This document shows positions 1 to 8,103 of a stretch of 43,290 nt of DNA, one piece after another. The position numbers and the translations under genes are program-made. Numbering within the stretch: the first letter of the stretch is position 1; each line of letters starts with the position of its first letter. The notes under the pieces are model-generated. The model was not told where the DNA came from. It did no database searches and saw nothing but the letters and a program-made list of their open reading frames with translations. The stretch is taken from NCBI GenBank assembly GCA_002898655.1, contig BEHG01000001.1, positions 1 through 43,290 of the forward strand, given 5' to 3'. Source of the stretch: an archaeon HR04 (lineage in GTDB: Archaea; Thermoproteota; Nitrososphaeria; Nitrososphaerales; Nitrosocaldaceae).

Positions 1-90
1 AAATAAACATGAGCAGAAGGTATACACAAAACACTTTTTCTCATTTATCAATCAGTGAGTAAGTATCTTTATCCATTCTCATCAACCAAG

Positions 91-100
91 CTTAAATATT
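91..100 (+). promoter_or_regulatory. TATA-like element for a leaderless gene
   Basis: An AT-rich box (CTTAAATATT) is centred about 25 bases before the ATG at 120. This is the usual archaeal TATA-to-start distance, so transcription probably begins at or next to the start codon. No Shine-Dalgarno sequence lies before the ATG. Confidence 0.45.
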
Positions 101-119
101 CCAGATAAGAGATATACTT

Positions 120-761
120 ATGGTAAGTAAAGGGATATTGGTAGAGTTGAGCATATTATCCATGATAGTACTTACCTTACTTGAGATAGTACTACTCACA
201 AACATCTCACCATCCATGCTCTGGTTAGTGTATATGATTGCTCCCATGCTTACAGTACCCATGGTGCTAGCAGTTGTATGGAAGAGATCATTTGCTACAG
301 TTATAATGGCTATAGGGCTGCTATGCATGCTTGGCTCTATGATGCTATTACCCCATATACTATCAATAGGGATCATAAGCAAAGATAAGTTCTATACTGC
401 ATCGTTAAGATCGTTCCTCTTGGGTATTGCTATGGTAGCAATAAGTATGATCATGGTGTACAAACCAGAGATGCTCTACGCTAGGAACAGGCCTAGGGAT
501 GATGATGAGGATAACATAAAGGTATGGGATGGGAGTAGTAGTAGCAGCAGTAGTAGCAGCAGGATGGCTAGTAGTAAATTACTCATACCATTACGCAAAC
601 TCTTGGATGATAGAGAGAATATGCTCTTGCCAATGTATAGGTATGTACTTGTGATCATAGATGGCGTAACATATCTTGTATCGCCAGATGATTACGTTCC
701 TGTTGGTAGTATGGTGGTTAGAAGGGATGGTATGTTCATAGGGGTGCGCAAGGTATTGTAG
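120..761 (+). CDS. Membrane protein with C-terminal small beta domain, unknown function
   Basis: I do not recognise a named family for this 213-residue protein. Residues 1 to about 115 hold four hydrophobic segments suited to membrane helices. A charged linker with a run of nine serines follows (about residues 139-147), encoded by AGT/AGC triplets near 534-563. The last 40 or so residues look like a small cytoplasmic beta-barrel, loosely like the C-terminal domain of NfeD proteins; that comparison is a guess from pattern only. The gene has its own leaderless-type promoter and converges with a tiny minus-strand ORF. The serine run is probably a disordered spacer. Confidence 0.7.
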   Translation: MVSKGILVELSILSMIVLTLLEIVLLTNISPSMLWLVYMIAPMLTVPMVLAVVWKRSFATVIMAIGLLCMLGSMMLLPHILSIGIISKDKFYTASLRSFLLGIAMVAISMIMVYKPEMLYARNRPRDDDEDNIKVWDGSSSSSSSSSRMASSKLLIPLRKLLDDRENMLLPMYRYVLVIIDGVTYLVSPDDYVPVGSMVVRRDGMFIGVRKVL

Positions 762-857
762 GTAGATATGCAGAAGTGTATAGATAGGCAAATAGATGGA
801 CAAGTAAGTACGGTGATCTAAAGATAAAAGAAAGGGTTGGTTTAAGTACTAGATATG

Positions 858-1034
858 CTACCCTTCAATCTTCTCCTCTCCTTTAACATCTCTACTGATA
901 CCTTCCTCTTCCCTCCTACCCCCACCTCTAGCTGCCCTTATACTGAACCATATTGCAGTTGATGCAGCAAAGGTACCAGCCATAGCATACATATGTGCTA
1001 TGAATGCCTCTGCCATTACAAATATTATGAGCAT
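858..1034 (-). CDS. Very small single-span membrane protein (58 or 52 residues)
   Basis: This ORF is short and easy to miss. From the ATG at 1034 it encodes 58 residues; an internal ATG at 1016 would give 52. The N-terminal half (MAEAFIAHMYAMAGTFAAST and on through AIWFSI) is a plausible membrane helix. The C-terminal half is strongly charged, with a GGGRREEE patch. A TATA-like stretch lies on the minus strand around 1050-1075. Composition (hydrophobic helix then charged tail, no stop over 58 codons) argues for a real gene, but no family is recognised. It converges on the membrane protein at 120-761. Confidence 0.45.
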   Translation of the reverse strand: MLIIFVMAEAFIAHMYAMAGTFAASTAIWFSIRAARGGGRREEEGISRDVKGEEKIEG

Positions 1035-1395
1035 TAGATATATTAGATTTAGTTAGTAAAAATATGCTTTTTATGATACTTTCCATATTCTAACGATTAT
1101 AATAAATATCCATATTCTAGCATAGAATTGTTATTATCATAATGGTAGTGTCAAGTGGATATAAAGTTTTCCCTTCAAATCTTTGTAAATTCCTATCTGA
1201 ACAAGGTCTAAAAGGAGAGAACAACATAGAAGTAACTAATATTATATTTCTCTCTAGTAGAGAGAAAGAAAAAGGAGAGGGAGGGAAGGAAGGAAGGAAA
1301 GAAGAAGGAGGAAAAGGAAAGGAAAGAATAGTAAAAAATAATGTTGCCTTATACACATACCTACCCTTATATACCACTTCAGCACTATCCTACTT
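1035..1395. repeat. Intergenic stretch with a 70-nt pure purine tract
   Basis: The space before the gene at 1396 holds no convincing gene. Its main feature is an uninterrupted A/G run at 1259-1328 made of GGAA, GAAG and AGGA units. An ORF can be drawn through it, but its protein would be almost entirely Lys, Glu and Gly, which is what such a repeat gives in any frame. Confidence 0.6.
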
Positions 1396-2085
1396 ATGCA
1401 GAGCAATGAAGAGTTGAAGAAGAGGCTATTAGATATGCTTGAGCAGGATAAGGAGTTCAGATATGCTGTAGCAGGAGCAATAGGCTACAAAGAGATACTG
1501 GATAGGATTGTTGCTCTAGAAGAGAGGATGAATGAGAGGTTTGCAAAGGTGGATGAGAGGTTTGCAAAGGTGGATGAGAGGTTTGCAAAGGTTGAGGAGG
1601 ATATAAGGGATCTTAGGAAGGATCTGAACGATCTTAGAAGGGATATGCAGGAAGGGTTCAGGAGGCATGATGAGGAGTTTGCTAGGATAAGGAGGGATAT
1701 AGGCGAGATAAGGAGGTATATGGAGAGAACATCTCTAACGCTAGAGGAAGAGGCTAGGGATGTTATATCCTATAGGCTAAAGGATAAAGGGTTAACATTA
1801 AGCATATCTAGATTAGAGTTACCAGATATTGAAATAGACATATATGGTATAGATACTGAATACTGTATAGTAGGAGAGGTTAAGACTAGAGCAAGTCCAA
1901 AGGTTATAGAGGAGGTTGATAAGGATATTGAGATGTTATGCTCTAAATACCCATCATACTTGAGGAAGAGGATAATAAAGGCGATATATGCTATGCAGGT
2001 AACACCAGATGCGGTTAAAGAGGCAGAGAAGAGAAAGATATGGGTAGTCACTGCTACTAAGGATCTTACACCATTAGTTATTTGA
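1396..2085 (+). CDS. Coiled-coil PD-(D/E)XK nuclease-like protein
   Basis: The 229-residue protein starts with a long charged coiled coil (about residues 33-112). It includes three perfect-frame copies of a seven-residue unit, ERFAKV(D/E), at residues 47-67, encoded by a 21-bp tandem repeat at 1534-1596. The C-terminal half has the PD-(D/E)XK core: an acidic IEID strand ending at D148, followed by a strand containing E161-V-K163. Archaeal proteins with this layout (DUF3782-like) are common and often linked with mobile or defence regions, but their substrate is not established. The reading as an active nuclease is inference from the motif. The heptad number could vary by slippage. Confidence 0.75.
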   Translation: MQSNEELKKRLLDMLEQDKEFRYAVAGAIGYKEILDRIVALEERMNERFAKVDERFAKVDERFAKVEEDIRDLRKDLNDLRRDMQEGFRRHDEEFARIRRDIGEIRRYMERTSLTLEEEARDVISYRLKDKGLTLSISRLELPDIEIDIYGIDTEYCIVGEVKTRASPKVIEEVDKDIEMLCSKYPSYLRKRIIKAIYAMQVTPDAVKEAEKRKIWVVTATKDLTPLVI

Positions 2086-2541
2086 ATAATAACCTATATC
2101 TTATATTATGCTCATCTCACCATGTCATACCCCTTCCTTACTTACTCTACTCCCCACACTCTCTACTCCCTTTGTAATGAAGGTTTACATCCAGCCTAAT
2201 AGAAAGATAGGGAGAAGGGTAGTCAGCGTCTTCTTATCACGATCAGAATAATATGCTATCATCATCTACTCCTTTTATCCATCAATCTATCATATTCATA
2301 AGAAGCAAATGATAAACAACTATGAAGCAAGACTATGCTAATATCCTTCTTTCCTTTATCCATGCCTTACGCATAATCTCCATTATCCTATAACTTAGTT
2401 CATAACCTTGGCTTCACCTATGCCTGCTAAATGCATTAACGAACCTAGATGGTAGAGCATAGTTATAGCCATCAGCCTTTATACGCAAGCCAAGCTAGTA
2501 CTCTGCTATGCTCTTGTAATTGTACATATACCAGAATATAA
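2086..2541. other. Intergenic region, no supported gene
   Basis: This 456-base stretch lies between the PD-(D/E)XK gene and the 3' end of the minus-strand tRNA. I see only short broken reading frames on both strands. One minus-strand fragment near 2320-2400 looks weakly protein-like but has multiple stops. Confidence 0.5.
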
Positions 2542-2710
2542 TGGTGGGGCCGCGGGGATTTGAACCCCGGACCGCCAGCGTTCCAGCATGTGAGCATTGA
2601 GCATGGTCCCCAGGTTCACCACCATCCTTCATCTGCCAGCATATTAGTTCTGGTATCCTAGACCAAGCTCTCCGCCAGCATGCATATAGCATGCTGTAGA
2701 CGACGGCCCC
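2542..2710 (-). tRNA. tRNA-Pro(GGG) with three introns, encoded CCA
   Basis: The acceptor stem GGGGCCG (2710-2704) pairs with CGGCCCC (2552-2546). The T arm CGGGG-TTCAAAT-CCCCG is perfect, and A73 plus CCA are encoded (2545-2542). The cloverleaf closes only if three segments are removed: intron 1 at 2697-2670 (28 nt, after position 13), intron 2 at 2649-2615 (35 nt, between 30 and 31) and intron 3 at 2607-2581 (27 nt, canonical 37/38). The exons then give a 76-nt tRNA with anticodon stem CCAGC/GCTGG, loop CTGGGGC, anticodon GGG and G37, which fits proline. Each intron can form a bulge-helix-bulge-like core with cuts after the second bulge base, and intron 1 also forms a perfect 8-bp internal stem. 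The gene lies just 7 bases past the stop of the kinase-like gene, with its promoter inside that gene. The isotype is less certain than the tRNA itself. Confidence 0.85.
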
Positions 2711-2717
2711 TTAGCAC

Positions 2718-3710
2718 TCATCTACAAGCACTACTCTCTTTATAAAATTTTAAACCAAGTAATGTAAGGAGTTCATTAAACCTCTCCTTACACATATCCA
2801 ACCTATACATCCTCAAGGCATCAACTATCCTACTCCTATCCCTGCATAGACCTAGCGTATCTGCAACTGCTCTGCCCTTCCCAAACAATAGGTAGTTTGC
2901 TGCAGATGTTACATTTGTTACCCTCCTGCTCATGCTTGAACTCTCAAAGTCTATTATGCATGCCTTGCTTCCTATTATCACATGCCTATCCATCCTACCC
3001 AACTCCCCATGGTCAAGCCCTATGCTATCGAGGAGGAAGCACTGCTCTAGTATATCCTTCAAGATAGACTTTACGTATGTATAGTTATTGCAATTATCTT
3101 TATTGGCATAATAGTTGTGGTTCCCTGCTACTCTATCCTTTGCCCTATCACTACTACTATCACTATTACTACTATCGCTACCATTCCCAAATTCCCTAAC
3201 AAACTCAATCATATGCATCCCATCTATCAACTCCATAGCAAGTAGGTTCCTGCTGTATGCTATCAGCCTTGGACCAATACCAACACCATTAGCTATGGCA
3301 AGCATCCTTGCCTCATGCTCCATGCTTATCCTACCTGAATCTGTCCTCATCATCTTGAGTGCTACAACCATCTCATTGCAAGCATCATCTAAACTCCTGC
3401 TGCTAATGTTATTACTACTACTCCTCCTACTACTACTACCATTCCTTACACTATATTTTACACTGCTATTCTTATCAAGTACTGCCTTTACAACTATGCT
3501 GGTACAGCCTTTGCCTAGTATATGCAACCCATTTACAATACTCTTACCTTCAAACAATATCCCCTTTACTCCAATGGACTCAATCTCCTTCACCCTATCC
3601 TTTGCAATCTCTACACTGCTGCTAGGATACACTACTATATCTATGAATGGTTCTCTGAGCAGATGCTCGATTGGTACTATGCTACTCTGCTGCAAATGCA
3701 AACCTATCAT
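2718..3710 (-). CDS. Kinase-like protein of the archaeal predicted Ser/Thr kinase group
   Basis: This 330-residue protein resembles the small archaeal predicted Ser/Thr kinases (COG2112 type). There is a Gly-rich GKGCTSIVVKA loop near residues 67-77, a VALKMM lysine strand near 116-121, a catalytic-loop-like HGELGRMDRHV and an IDFESSS metal-binding strand replacing DFG. Two disordered inserts interrupt the fold, one Ser/Arg/Asn-rich between the loop and the lysine strand and one Ser/Asp/Asn-rich after the hinge; both come from AGT/AGC-type triplets (near 3398-3446 and 3138-3190). The start overlaps the end of the CCA-enzyme gene by 29 bases, so the two are co-transcribed and translation may be coupled. 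Substrate unknown. Confidence 0.75.
   Translation of the reverse strand: MIGLHLQQSSIVPIEHLLREPFIDIVVYPSSSVEIAKDRVKEIESIGVKGILFEGKSIVNGLHILGKGCTSIVVKAVLDKNSSVKYSVRNGSSSRRSSSNNISSRSLDDACNEMVVALKMMRTDSGRISMEHEARMLAIANGVGIGPRLIAYSRNLLAMELIDGMHMIEFVREFGNGSDSSNSDSSSDRAKDRVAGNHNYYANKDNCNNYTYVKSILKDILEQCFLLDSIGLDHGELGRMDRHVIIGSKACIIDFESSSMSRRVTNVTSAANYLLFGKGRAVADTLGLCRDRSRIVDALRMYRLDMCKERFNELLTLLGLKFYKESSACR
2738..2754 (-). promoter_or_regulatory. TATA element of the tRNA gene, inside the upstream ORF
   Basis: On the minus strand the sequence TTTAAAATTTTATAAAG is centred about 35 bases upstream of the first tRNA base. It lies within the last codons of the kinase-like gene, so the tRNA can be transcribed on its own. 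Confidence 0.55.
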
Positions 3711-5211
3711 TTACAAGCATATACTCTACTATCTTCTTTACTGCAGATGCTACTGCAACAACATCATCATCCCTGCTACTACTCTTCATTAACATCTCTA
3801 CCTCCTCCCCTGCATATATCTTGAACCCATTACTCCTTATATCATCCATCAGCCCTTTACTTATCCCACTACCCTCTAGATTACTCATTATGTTATCTAT
3901 CAACTGCCTAGCATTATGGAACCTTCTCTCTGCCAATGCTAGCAACCTACCATCCTCATTGCTTATCCATAGCAGCATATCCCTATTCTTTGAGATGAAC
4001 CTTTCAGCATTATTAGCATCGAATACCTTTGGGCCATGCTTAAGCACTATACGTGGTATACTTTGTGATTCTAGCATGAATGATATGAATGCATTTGAGC
4101 CATCTGTATGACATGTGTATCTTAAAACCTTGAAGCTGTTGATGGAGAGTTGCTTTGCTATAGCACTTGCACTACTCTTCAACTGCCCCCATATTATATC
4201 TTCACTCCTTGGAGAGTGCTTGAAGTGCACTACAAGGATGTTCCCAACCTTGCTATGATCTATCATCCTTTGATAATCAGCAGTAGTGTATGTGAAGTAG
4301 TTGATGCTAGGACTCCTCAGGAAGTTCCTTGCTGAGAGTATGAACCTACCAACGCTCTCATATGATATTGCTAAGCCTAGGTTCCTGCTTGTATCAATTG
4401 GATCAAGTATTATTATAGGGCTATTACCCATCTGCATCCCTCTTACTGCTCTAGCATCTACGCTTCTACTGTTGTTGCTACTACCATCACTACTACTGCT
4501 ACTACTACTACATCTGTTACTGCTACCATCTATACCATACTCTCCCCTATACATTGCTGAATCTACTGCTATAACCTCCTTCTCCCTCCATCTAGATGCA
4601 CCCTTTAGTGTGTTGAGGAATGAGCCATACTTGAGTATAAGAACCTCACATACATAGCCAGAGAACCCCTCCACTGCTATCTCTGCACCGTAAACGCCTA
4701 TCACCTTCATGAACCTCTTGAGTAACCTAACCTCCCTCCTCTTTGCATCATCCAATGCTTTGAGCATGTACTCTGTATGGTAAGGGCTCCTATCTGCTGC
4801 ACTCCTCCACCTCCCTATCTCAACATCATAGCATGGCACAACATTTACCCTAACCCCATCCATAACTGCTTCAACGTATGGATGCTGTGCATATCTAAGG
4901 TAAGGGTTGATATCATGTAACGCCCTTAAACCAACATCCATTGCTACTGCTTCAAACCTCTCCTCATCCACATCTGGCCTTATCTTCAGGAATATATCGA
5001 TATCAACACTCTCAGCAAGCCAGGTATCCTTTGCATAAGAGCCAACGAGAACAACACCGCTAACCTCTCTATACCCTACTGCAATCTCCTTGACCCTCTT
5101 GCTATATATATCTGCTATATACTCTACCCTTCTCCTATCATCTATGCTTGGTTCAACCAACCTGTACGCTTCCCTGATAACCCCATCAAGCTCAGATGCT
5201 GACATGTACAA
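3682..5211 (-). CDS. cca: CCA-adding enzyme, archaeal class I tRNA nucleotidyltransferase
   Basis: The enzyme adds or repairs the CCA end of tRNAs. The nucleotidyltransferase signature GSYAKDTW is at residues 57-64, followed by the D70-x-D72 carboxylate pair. The central AADRSPYHTEYM motif (138-149) is also typical of class I enzymes. At 509 residues it is longer than the usual 440-460, mainly because of a Ser/Asn-rich insert at about 229-252 encoded by AGT/AGC triplets. The position that normally carries the third catalytic Asp (consensus VDVVPCY) reads VNVVPCY here, with Asn123. The gene follows the 2'-5' RNA ligase gene by 26 bases and overlaps the kinase-like gene. Family assignment is firm; the effect of Asn123 is unknown. 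Confidence 0.93.
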   Translation of the reverse strand: MYMSASELDGVIREAYRLVEPSIDDRRRVEYIADIYSKRVKEIAVGYREVSGVVLVGSYAKDTWLAESVDIDIFLKIRPDVDEERFEAVAMDVGLRALHDINPYLRYAQHPYVEAVMDGVRVNVVPCYDVEIGRWRSAADRSPYHTEYMLKALDDAKRREVRLLKRFMKVIGVYGAEIAVEGFSGYVCEVLILKYGSFLNTLKGASRWREKEVIAVDSAMYRGEYGIDGSSNRCSSSSSSSDGSSNNSRSVDARAVRGMQMGNSPIIILDPIDTSRNLGLAISYESVGRFILSARNFLRSPSINYFTYTTADYQRMIDHSKVGNILVVHFKHSPRSEDIIWGQLKSSASAIAKQLSINSFKVLRYTCHTDGSNAFISFMLESQSIPRIVLKHGPKVFDANNAERFISKNRDMLLWISNEDGRLLALAERRFHNARQLIDNIMSNLEGSGISKGLMDDIRSNGFKIYAGEEVEMLMKSSSRDDDVVAVASAVKKIVEYMLVNDRFAFAAE

Positions 5212-5237
5212 ATCCTCTTACCTTGCTCACCTATTCA

Positions 5238-5846
5238 TTATTTGCTATCCAACCTGCTGGATGCCTTTACACTGAACATATCCGTATATATAGGTCCTTC
5301 ACGCATCAGATCGCTCTTCTTCACCTTTATCTCATCCAGCGTATCGCTACCAAAGTATGTACTGCTATGCTTGCCTATGGCAGTTGCAAGAGCATCACTA
5401 CCACCAACATCTTCACTTCTCCTAGACCTTCTACTGCTATTACCTTCCTTAACTCTAAGTAGTGTGATATGTGGTGTGAACTGCTTATCACTCTTGAAGC
5501 CTAAAGGCTTGAGCCTATCCTCAACCCCCATTGCTATATCTGTGAGTTTAGATGTAGTATTGGGATCAACACCAACCCAGATGATCCTAGGATGCTTCAT
5601 ACTAGGGAATGCTCCCACACCTCTATACACAACGTTCACTGGCTCAAAGATCATCTTTGAGAGCCTCTCCTTTACCCTCTCAAGCATGCTAGAATCTATC
5701 TCACCAAGGAAGAGCAGGGTGAAGTGCAACTGATCCTTACTCACTGGTTTTGCATTTAACCCTAGGTTCATGAACTCTCTTTGCACTTTAAGCATATTGG
5801 CTATTGAGCCCTCATCCTTTACATCCATTGCAATAAACACACGCAT
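5238..5846 (-). CDS. thpR: 2'-5' RNA ligase / RNA 2',3'-cyclic phosphodiesterase
   Basis: This is a 2H phosphoesterase of about 202 residues, acting on 2',3'-cyclic phosphate RNA ends (and known from the family for 2'-5' ligation in vitro). The two family motifs are present: HFTL in the N-terminal half (LHFTLLFLGEI) and HITL in the C-terminal half. The start MRVFIAMDV is typical; a second ATG six bases earlier at 5852 is possible. A TATA-like CTAAAATATAG lies about 25 bases upstream of 5846. An Arg/Ser-rich insert follows the second motif. It is the first gene of an apparent operon with cca and the kinase-like gene, linking it to tRNA 3'-end metabolism. Confidence 0.9.
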   Translation of the reverse strand: MRVFIAMDVKDEGSIANMLKVQREFMNLGLNAKPVSKDQLHFTLLFLGEIDSSMLERVKERLSKMIFEPVNVVYRGVGAFPSMKHPRIIWVGVDPNTTSKLTDIAMGVEDRLKPLGFKSDKQFTPHITLLRVKEGNSSRRSRRSEDVGGSDALATAIGKHSSTYFGSDTLDEIKVKKSDLMREGPIYTDMFSVKASSRLDSK

Positions 5847-5940
5847 GATCATACTTCTTTCTATCTAAAATATAGCCCTAACTTACCTACCTATCTACCT
5901 ATCTACTATGTAAAGGCTATAATAATGGTTGCAGAGAGGT

Positions 5941-6594
5941 ATGGTATTGAAAAAGGAGAAGGATAAACCCTTAATAGTATGCATAACTGGATTACCTGGT
6001 TCAGGCAAGACAACGGTAGCAGATGCACTCAAGGGTATAGGGTTCACTGTCATAAGCATGGGTGATGTTGTAAGGAGGGAGGCTAAGAAGCGAGGTCTTG
6101 AATTGACGGATGCAAACCTTGGCAAGGTCATGCTTGAGTTGAGGAGCATCCATGGTCCAGATGCCATAGCCATGCTTGTTGGTGAGGATATAAGGAGGTT
6201 GAGTGCAGATGAAGAGAGTGAGGGTGATGGGGAGAGAGGCAAGGGTAACGGGAAGGGCAACTGCTACTTTGCTGTAGATGGGCTAAGGAGTATCAGAGAG
6301 GCTGAGAGGCTCAAAGAGTACGGTGCTGTTAAGGTACTTGCAGTTCATGCATCAAGGGAGAGGAGGTTCAACTTCCTTCTCAAGAGGGGGAGGAGCGATG
6401 CACCATCAGATATCAAGGAGTTCTATGCAAGGGATAAGCGTGAGATTGATGTTGGTATAGCGGAGGCTATAGCGTTATCAGATGCAATAGTTAGCAATGA
6501 TACAAGTAAGGATGAACTTGTAAAGAATGCTATTAGCGTTGTTCAACGTTGGGTTGAAGAGTACAATAGAGATGGCAACCAATCATTCAATTAG
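5941..6594 (+). CDS. UPF0200 / dephospho-CoA-kinase-like P-loop protein
   Basis: The 217-residue protein has a P-loop near the N terminus (GLPGSGKTT), a DVVRREAKKRG helix and the LRSIHGPDAIA segment characteristic of the archaeal UPF0200 family, which resembles nucleoside and dephospho-CoA kinases. The true substrate is not established. I chose the ATG at 5941 because GAGAGG sits directly before it; a TTG at 5929 in frame would add four residues. A Gly/Glu/Lys-rich low-complexity insert (about residues 89-104) interrupts the middle. It precedes the UPF0201 gene, a pairing known in archaea. Confidence 0.8.
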   Translation: MVLKKEKDKPLIVCITGLPGSGKTTVADALKGIGFTVISMGDVVRREAKKRGLELTDANLGKVMLELRSIHGPDAIAMLVGEDIRRLSADEESEGDGERGKGNGKGNCYFAVDGLRSIREAERLKEYGAVKVLAVHASRERRFNFLLKRGRSDAPSDIKEFYARDKREIDVGIAEAIALSDAIVSNDTSKDELVKNAISVVQRWVEEYNRDGNQSFN

Positions 6595-6711
6595 AGAGGA
6601 AGATGACGTATGTAAGGGAGGATGAAGAGGGGAGAATGATGAAGAGGATGATGGCTTGCTCATCATTCATCTACTTATTCTAAAACGTATTATTACCTAT
6701 CTTAATATGAT

Positions 6712-7134
6712 GTGTGTATGTCTGATAACAGTTTGGAATCAAGATTGGTAGATATTGGGATTGAGTGTAAGGTATACCCATCTGAGGACCCAAGCAAGGT
6801 TATAAAGGCTGTAAAGAATGTAATAGATGGACTTGAGCCTGTTCATGAGGATGATATGGTTAGGGCAAGGGCATCTCTAAGCATAGATGCATTATCAAAG
6901 ATGAAGAGGCAGATACAATCAAGGCAAGTGATGGATACATTCAGGAGGATTATGCTTGAGAATGAGGGTGAGGATGGTTACTCCACATGGCTGTATTTGA
7001 ACAAGCAGGCTGCATATGCTGGCTCCATAGTTGTATGTGAGGATGCAGATGAGTCTCCATTAGGACCAATAAAAGTAACGATAAGGAGTAGAGGGATGAA
7101 GGTTAGAAGGGTAATAGATTGGTTGACAAGATGA
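6712..7134 (+). CDS. UPF0201 family RNA-associated protein
   Basis: A 140-residue archaeal protein of the UPF0201 / COG1325 family, earlier described as a predicted exosome-associated protein. Support comes from the typical length, the N-terminal YPSEDPSKVIKAVKNV stretch, the central LSKMKRQIQSRQVMDTFRRIML helix and the C-terminal SPLGPIKVTI motif. It lies 117 bases after the UPF0200 gene on the same strand. The start at 6712 reads MCMSDN; the second ATG at 6718 is equally possible. Exact function is not known. Confidence 0.8.
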   Translation: MCMSDNSLESRLVDIGIECKVYPSEDPSKVIKAVKNVIDGLEPVHEDDMVRARASLSIDALSKMKRQIQSRQVMDTFRRIMLENEGEDGYSTWLYLNKQAAYAGSIVVCEDADESPLGPIKVTIRSRGMKVRRVIDWLTR

Positions 7135-7389
7135 TGAAAGAAGTATGAATGGCAGATAAGATTATCTAGCATAACCGATCTAATGAGGGGAATTATATAG
7201 ATGCTCTTTTGATACAGTTTGTGTGATGCATGAATTAAACACCACTGTAGTAGATGGGGATTAACTTAACTTTTATCCTTATAATCCTAATATCTCGAGA
7301 TTATAATGTAGGTTCTACAATAATAATCATGAAATTATATATAACAAATTCCGATATATATATACAGGCATTCGCTATAATATTACTCG

Positions 7390-8100
7390 ATGATGAAGGT
7401 ATTGCTCATAACTGTAGGGATAGCATCTGCTGCAGCACTTATTGCAATATCAATAATATCATCAGGTTATAATAGCCAGATCAGTTATAATAATAGTAGG
7501 AGCATTATCAATGATATAAACTCGCATAAGTTCATACCAATAAATGAGAATGCTAATGTAAAAGGCTATATATCTTCACTACTGAAGAGTTATCTATCAT
7601 GGGATGAGCTTGTGAAAGATAGCACTACAATAATAGTTGGTAAGGTTATAAAGGTTAGAGGTTCGCTTGTGGAGAAATCTGAAGTTGTATATGGAGAAGG
7701 GAAGAGGATTGAGTACGGTATTCCTCATACATTCTCTGATATTAAGGTAGAGAGAGTGTTAAAGAGTACTAATAATATTACGGAAGGAGATACAATAATA
7801 CTACAACAATTAGGAGGTATGTTAGATGAAGAGAATATGGTAGTAACGGATGTGGATATACTTGTTAAAGAAGGGGAGAGATATGTTATGTTCTTGGGGG
7901 AACAATTACCTAATGATTGGCATGGTTTAGTTACCTATGGGGGAATCACAATATATACAAGATACATTATAATTGATGATAGAGTATATTCAATGAATTA
8001 TATTTATCCTGATAAAGGAACAGGTAATAACCTTCAGGTTAATGGTAAACCATTAGACGAGTTCATCAAAGAGATAACAACAATTATAAGAGGTAGATAA
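7390..8100 (+). CDS. Exported protein of unknown function, N-terminal anchor
   Basis: The 236-residue protein opens with a hydrophobic segment (about residues 3-24) that is a signal peptide or membrane anchor, then an Asn/Ser-rich stretch and a globular part. The core runs IIVGKVIKVRG, then DIKVERVLK, then EGDTIILQQLGG, and VKEGERYVMFLG. This beta-rich pattern recurs in secreted proteins of archaea and bacteria without a known activity. It is followed after three bases by the metalloprotease-like gene, so the two form an operon. The upstream region is very AT-rich with several TATA-like boxes. Codon use is visibly richer in A and T than in the surrounding housekeeping genes, suggesting an accessory origin. 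Confidence 0.65.
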   Translation: MMKVLLITVGIASAAALIAISIISSGYNSQISYNNSRSIINDINSHKFIPINENANVKGYISSLLKSYLSWDELVKDSTTIIVGKVIKVRGSLVEKSEVVYGEGKRIEYGIPHTFSDIKVERVLKSTNNITEGDTIILQQLGGMLDEENMVVTDVDILVKEGERYVMFLGEQLPNDWHGLVTYGGITIYTRYIIIDDRVYSMNYIYPDKGTGNNLQVNGKPLDEFIKEITTIIRGR

Positions 8101-8103
8101 TTC

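Noticed and set aside
1142-1417. Plus-strand ORF rich in Lys, Glu and Gly across the purine tract
   Set aside because: The reading frame exists only because a pure purine run contains no stops; its sequence is not protein-like.
2320-2400. Minus-strand fragment reading YELSYRIMEIMRKAWIKERR
   Set aside because: It looks slightly like a helical protein end, but has stops on both sides and no recognisable relative. It is kept only as possible debris.
2495-2692. Minus-strand ORF of 65 residues
   Set aside because: It lies over the tRNA and its introns and ends in the tRNA T arm; it is an artefact.
3115-3792. Plus-strand leucine/serine-rich ORF over the kinase-like gene, and similar ones over other minus-strand genes
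   Set aside because: These are mirror frames of serine-triplet tracts and of real genes, with poly-Leu or poly-Ser composition.
6648-6666. Small hairpin ATGATG...CATCAT after the UPF0200 gene
   Set aside because: A 6-bp stem in repeat-rich sequence is likely by chance; no T run follows.
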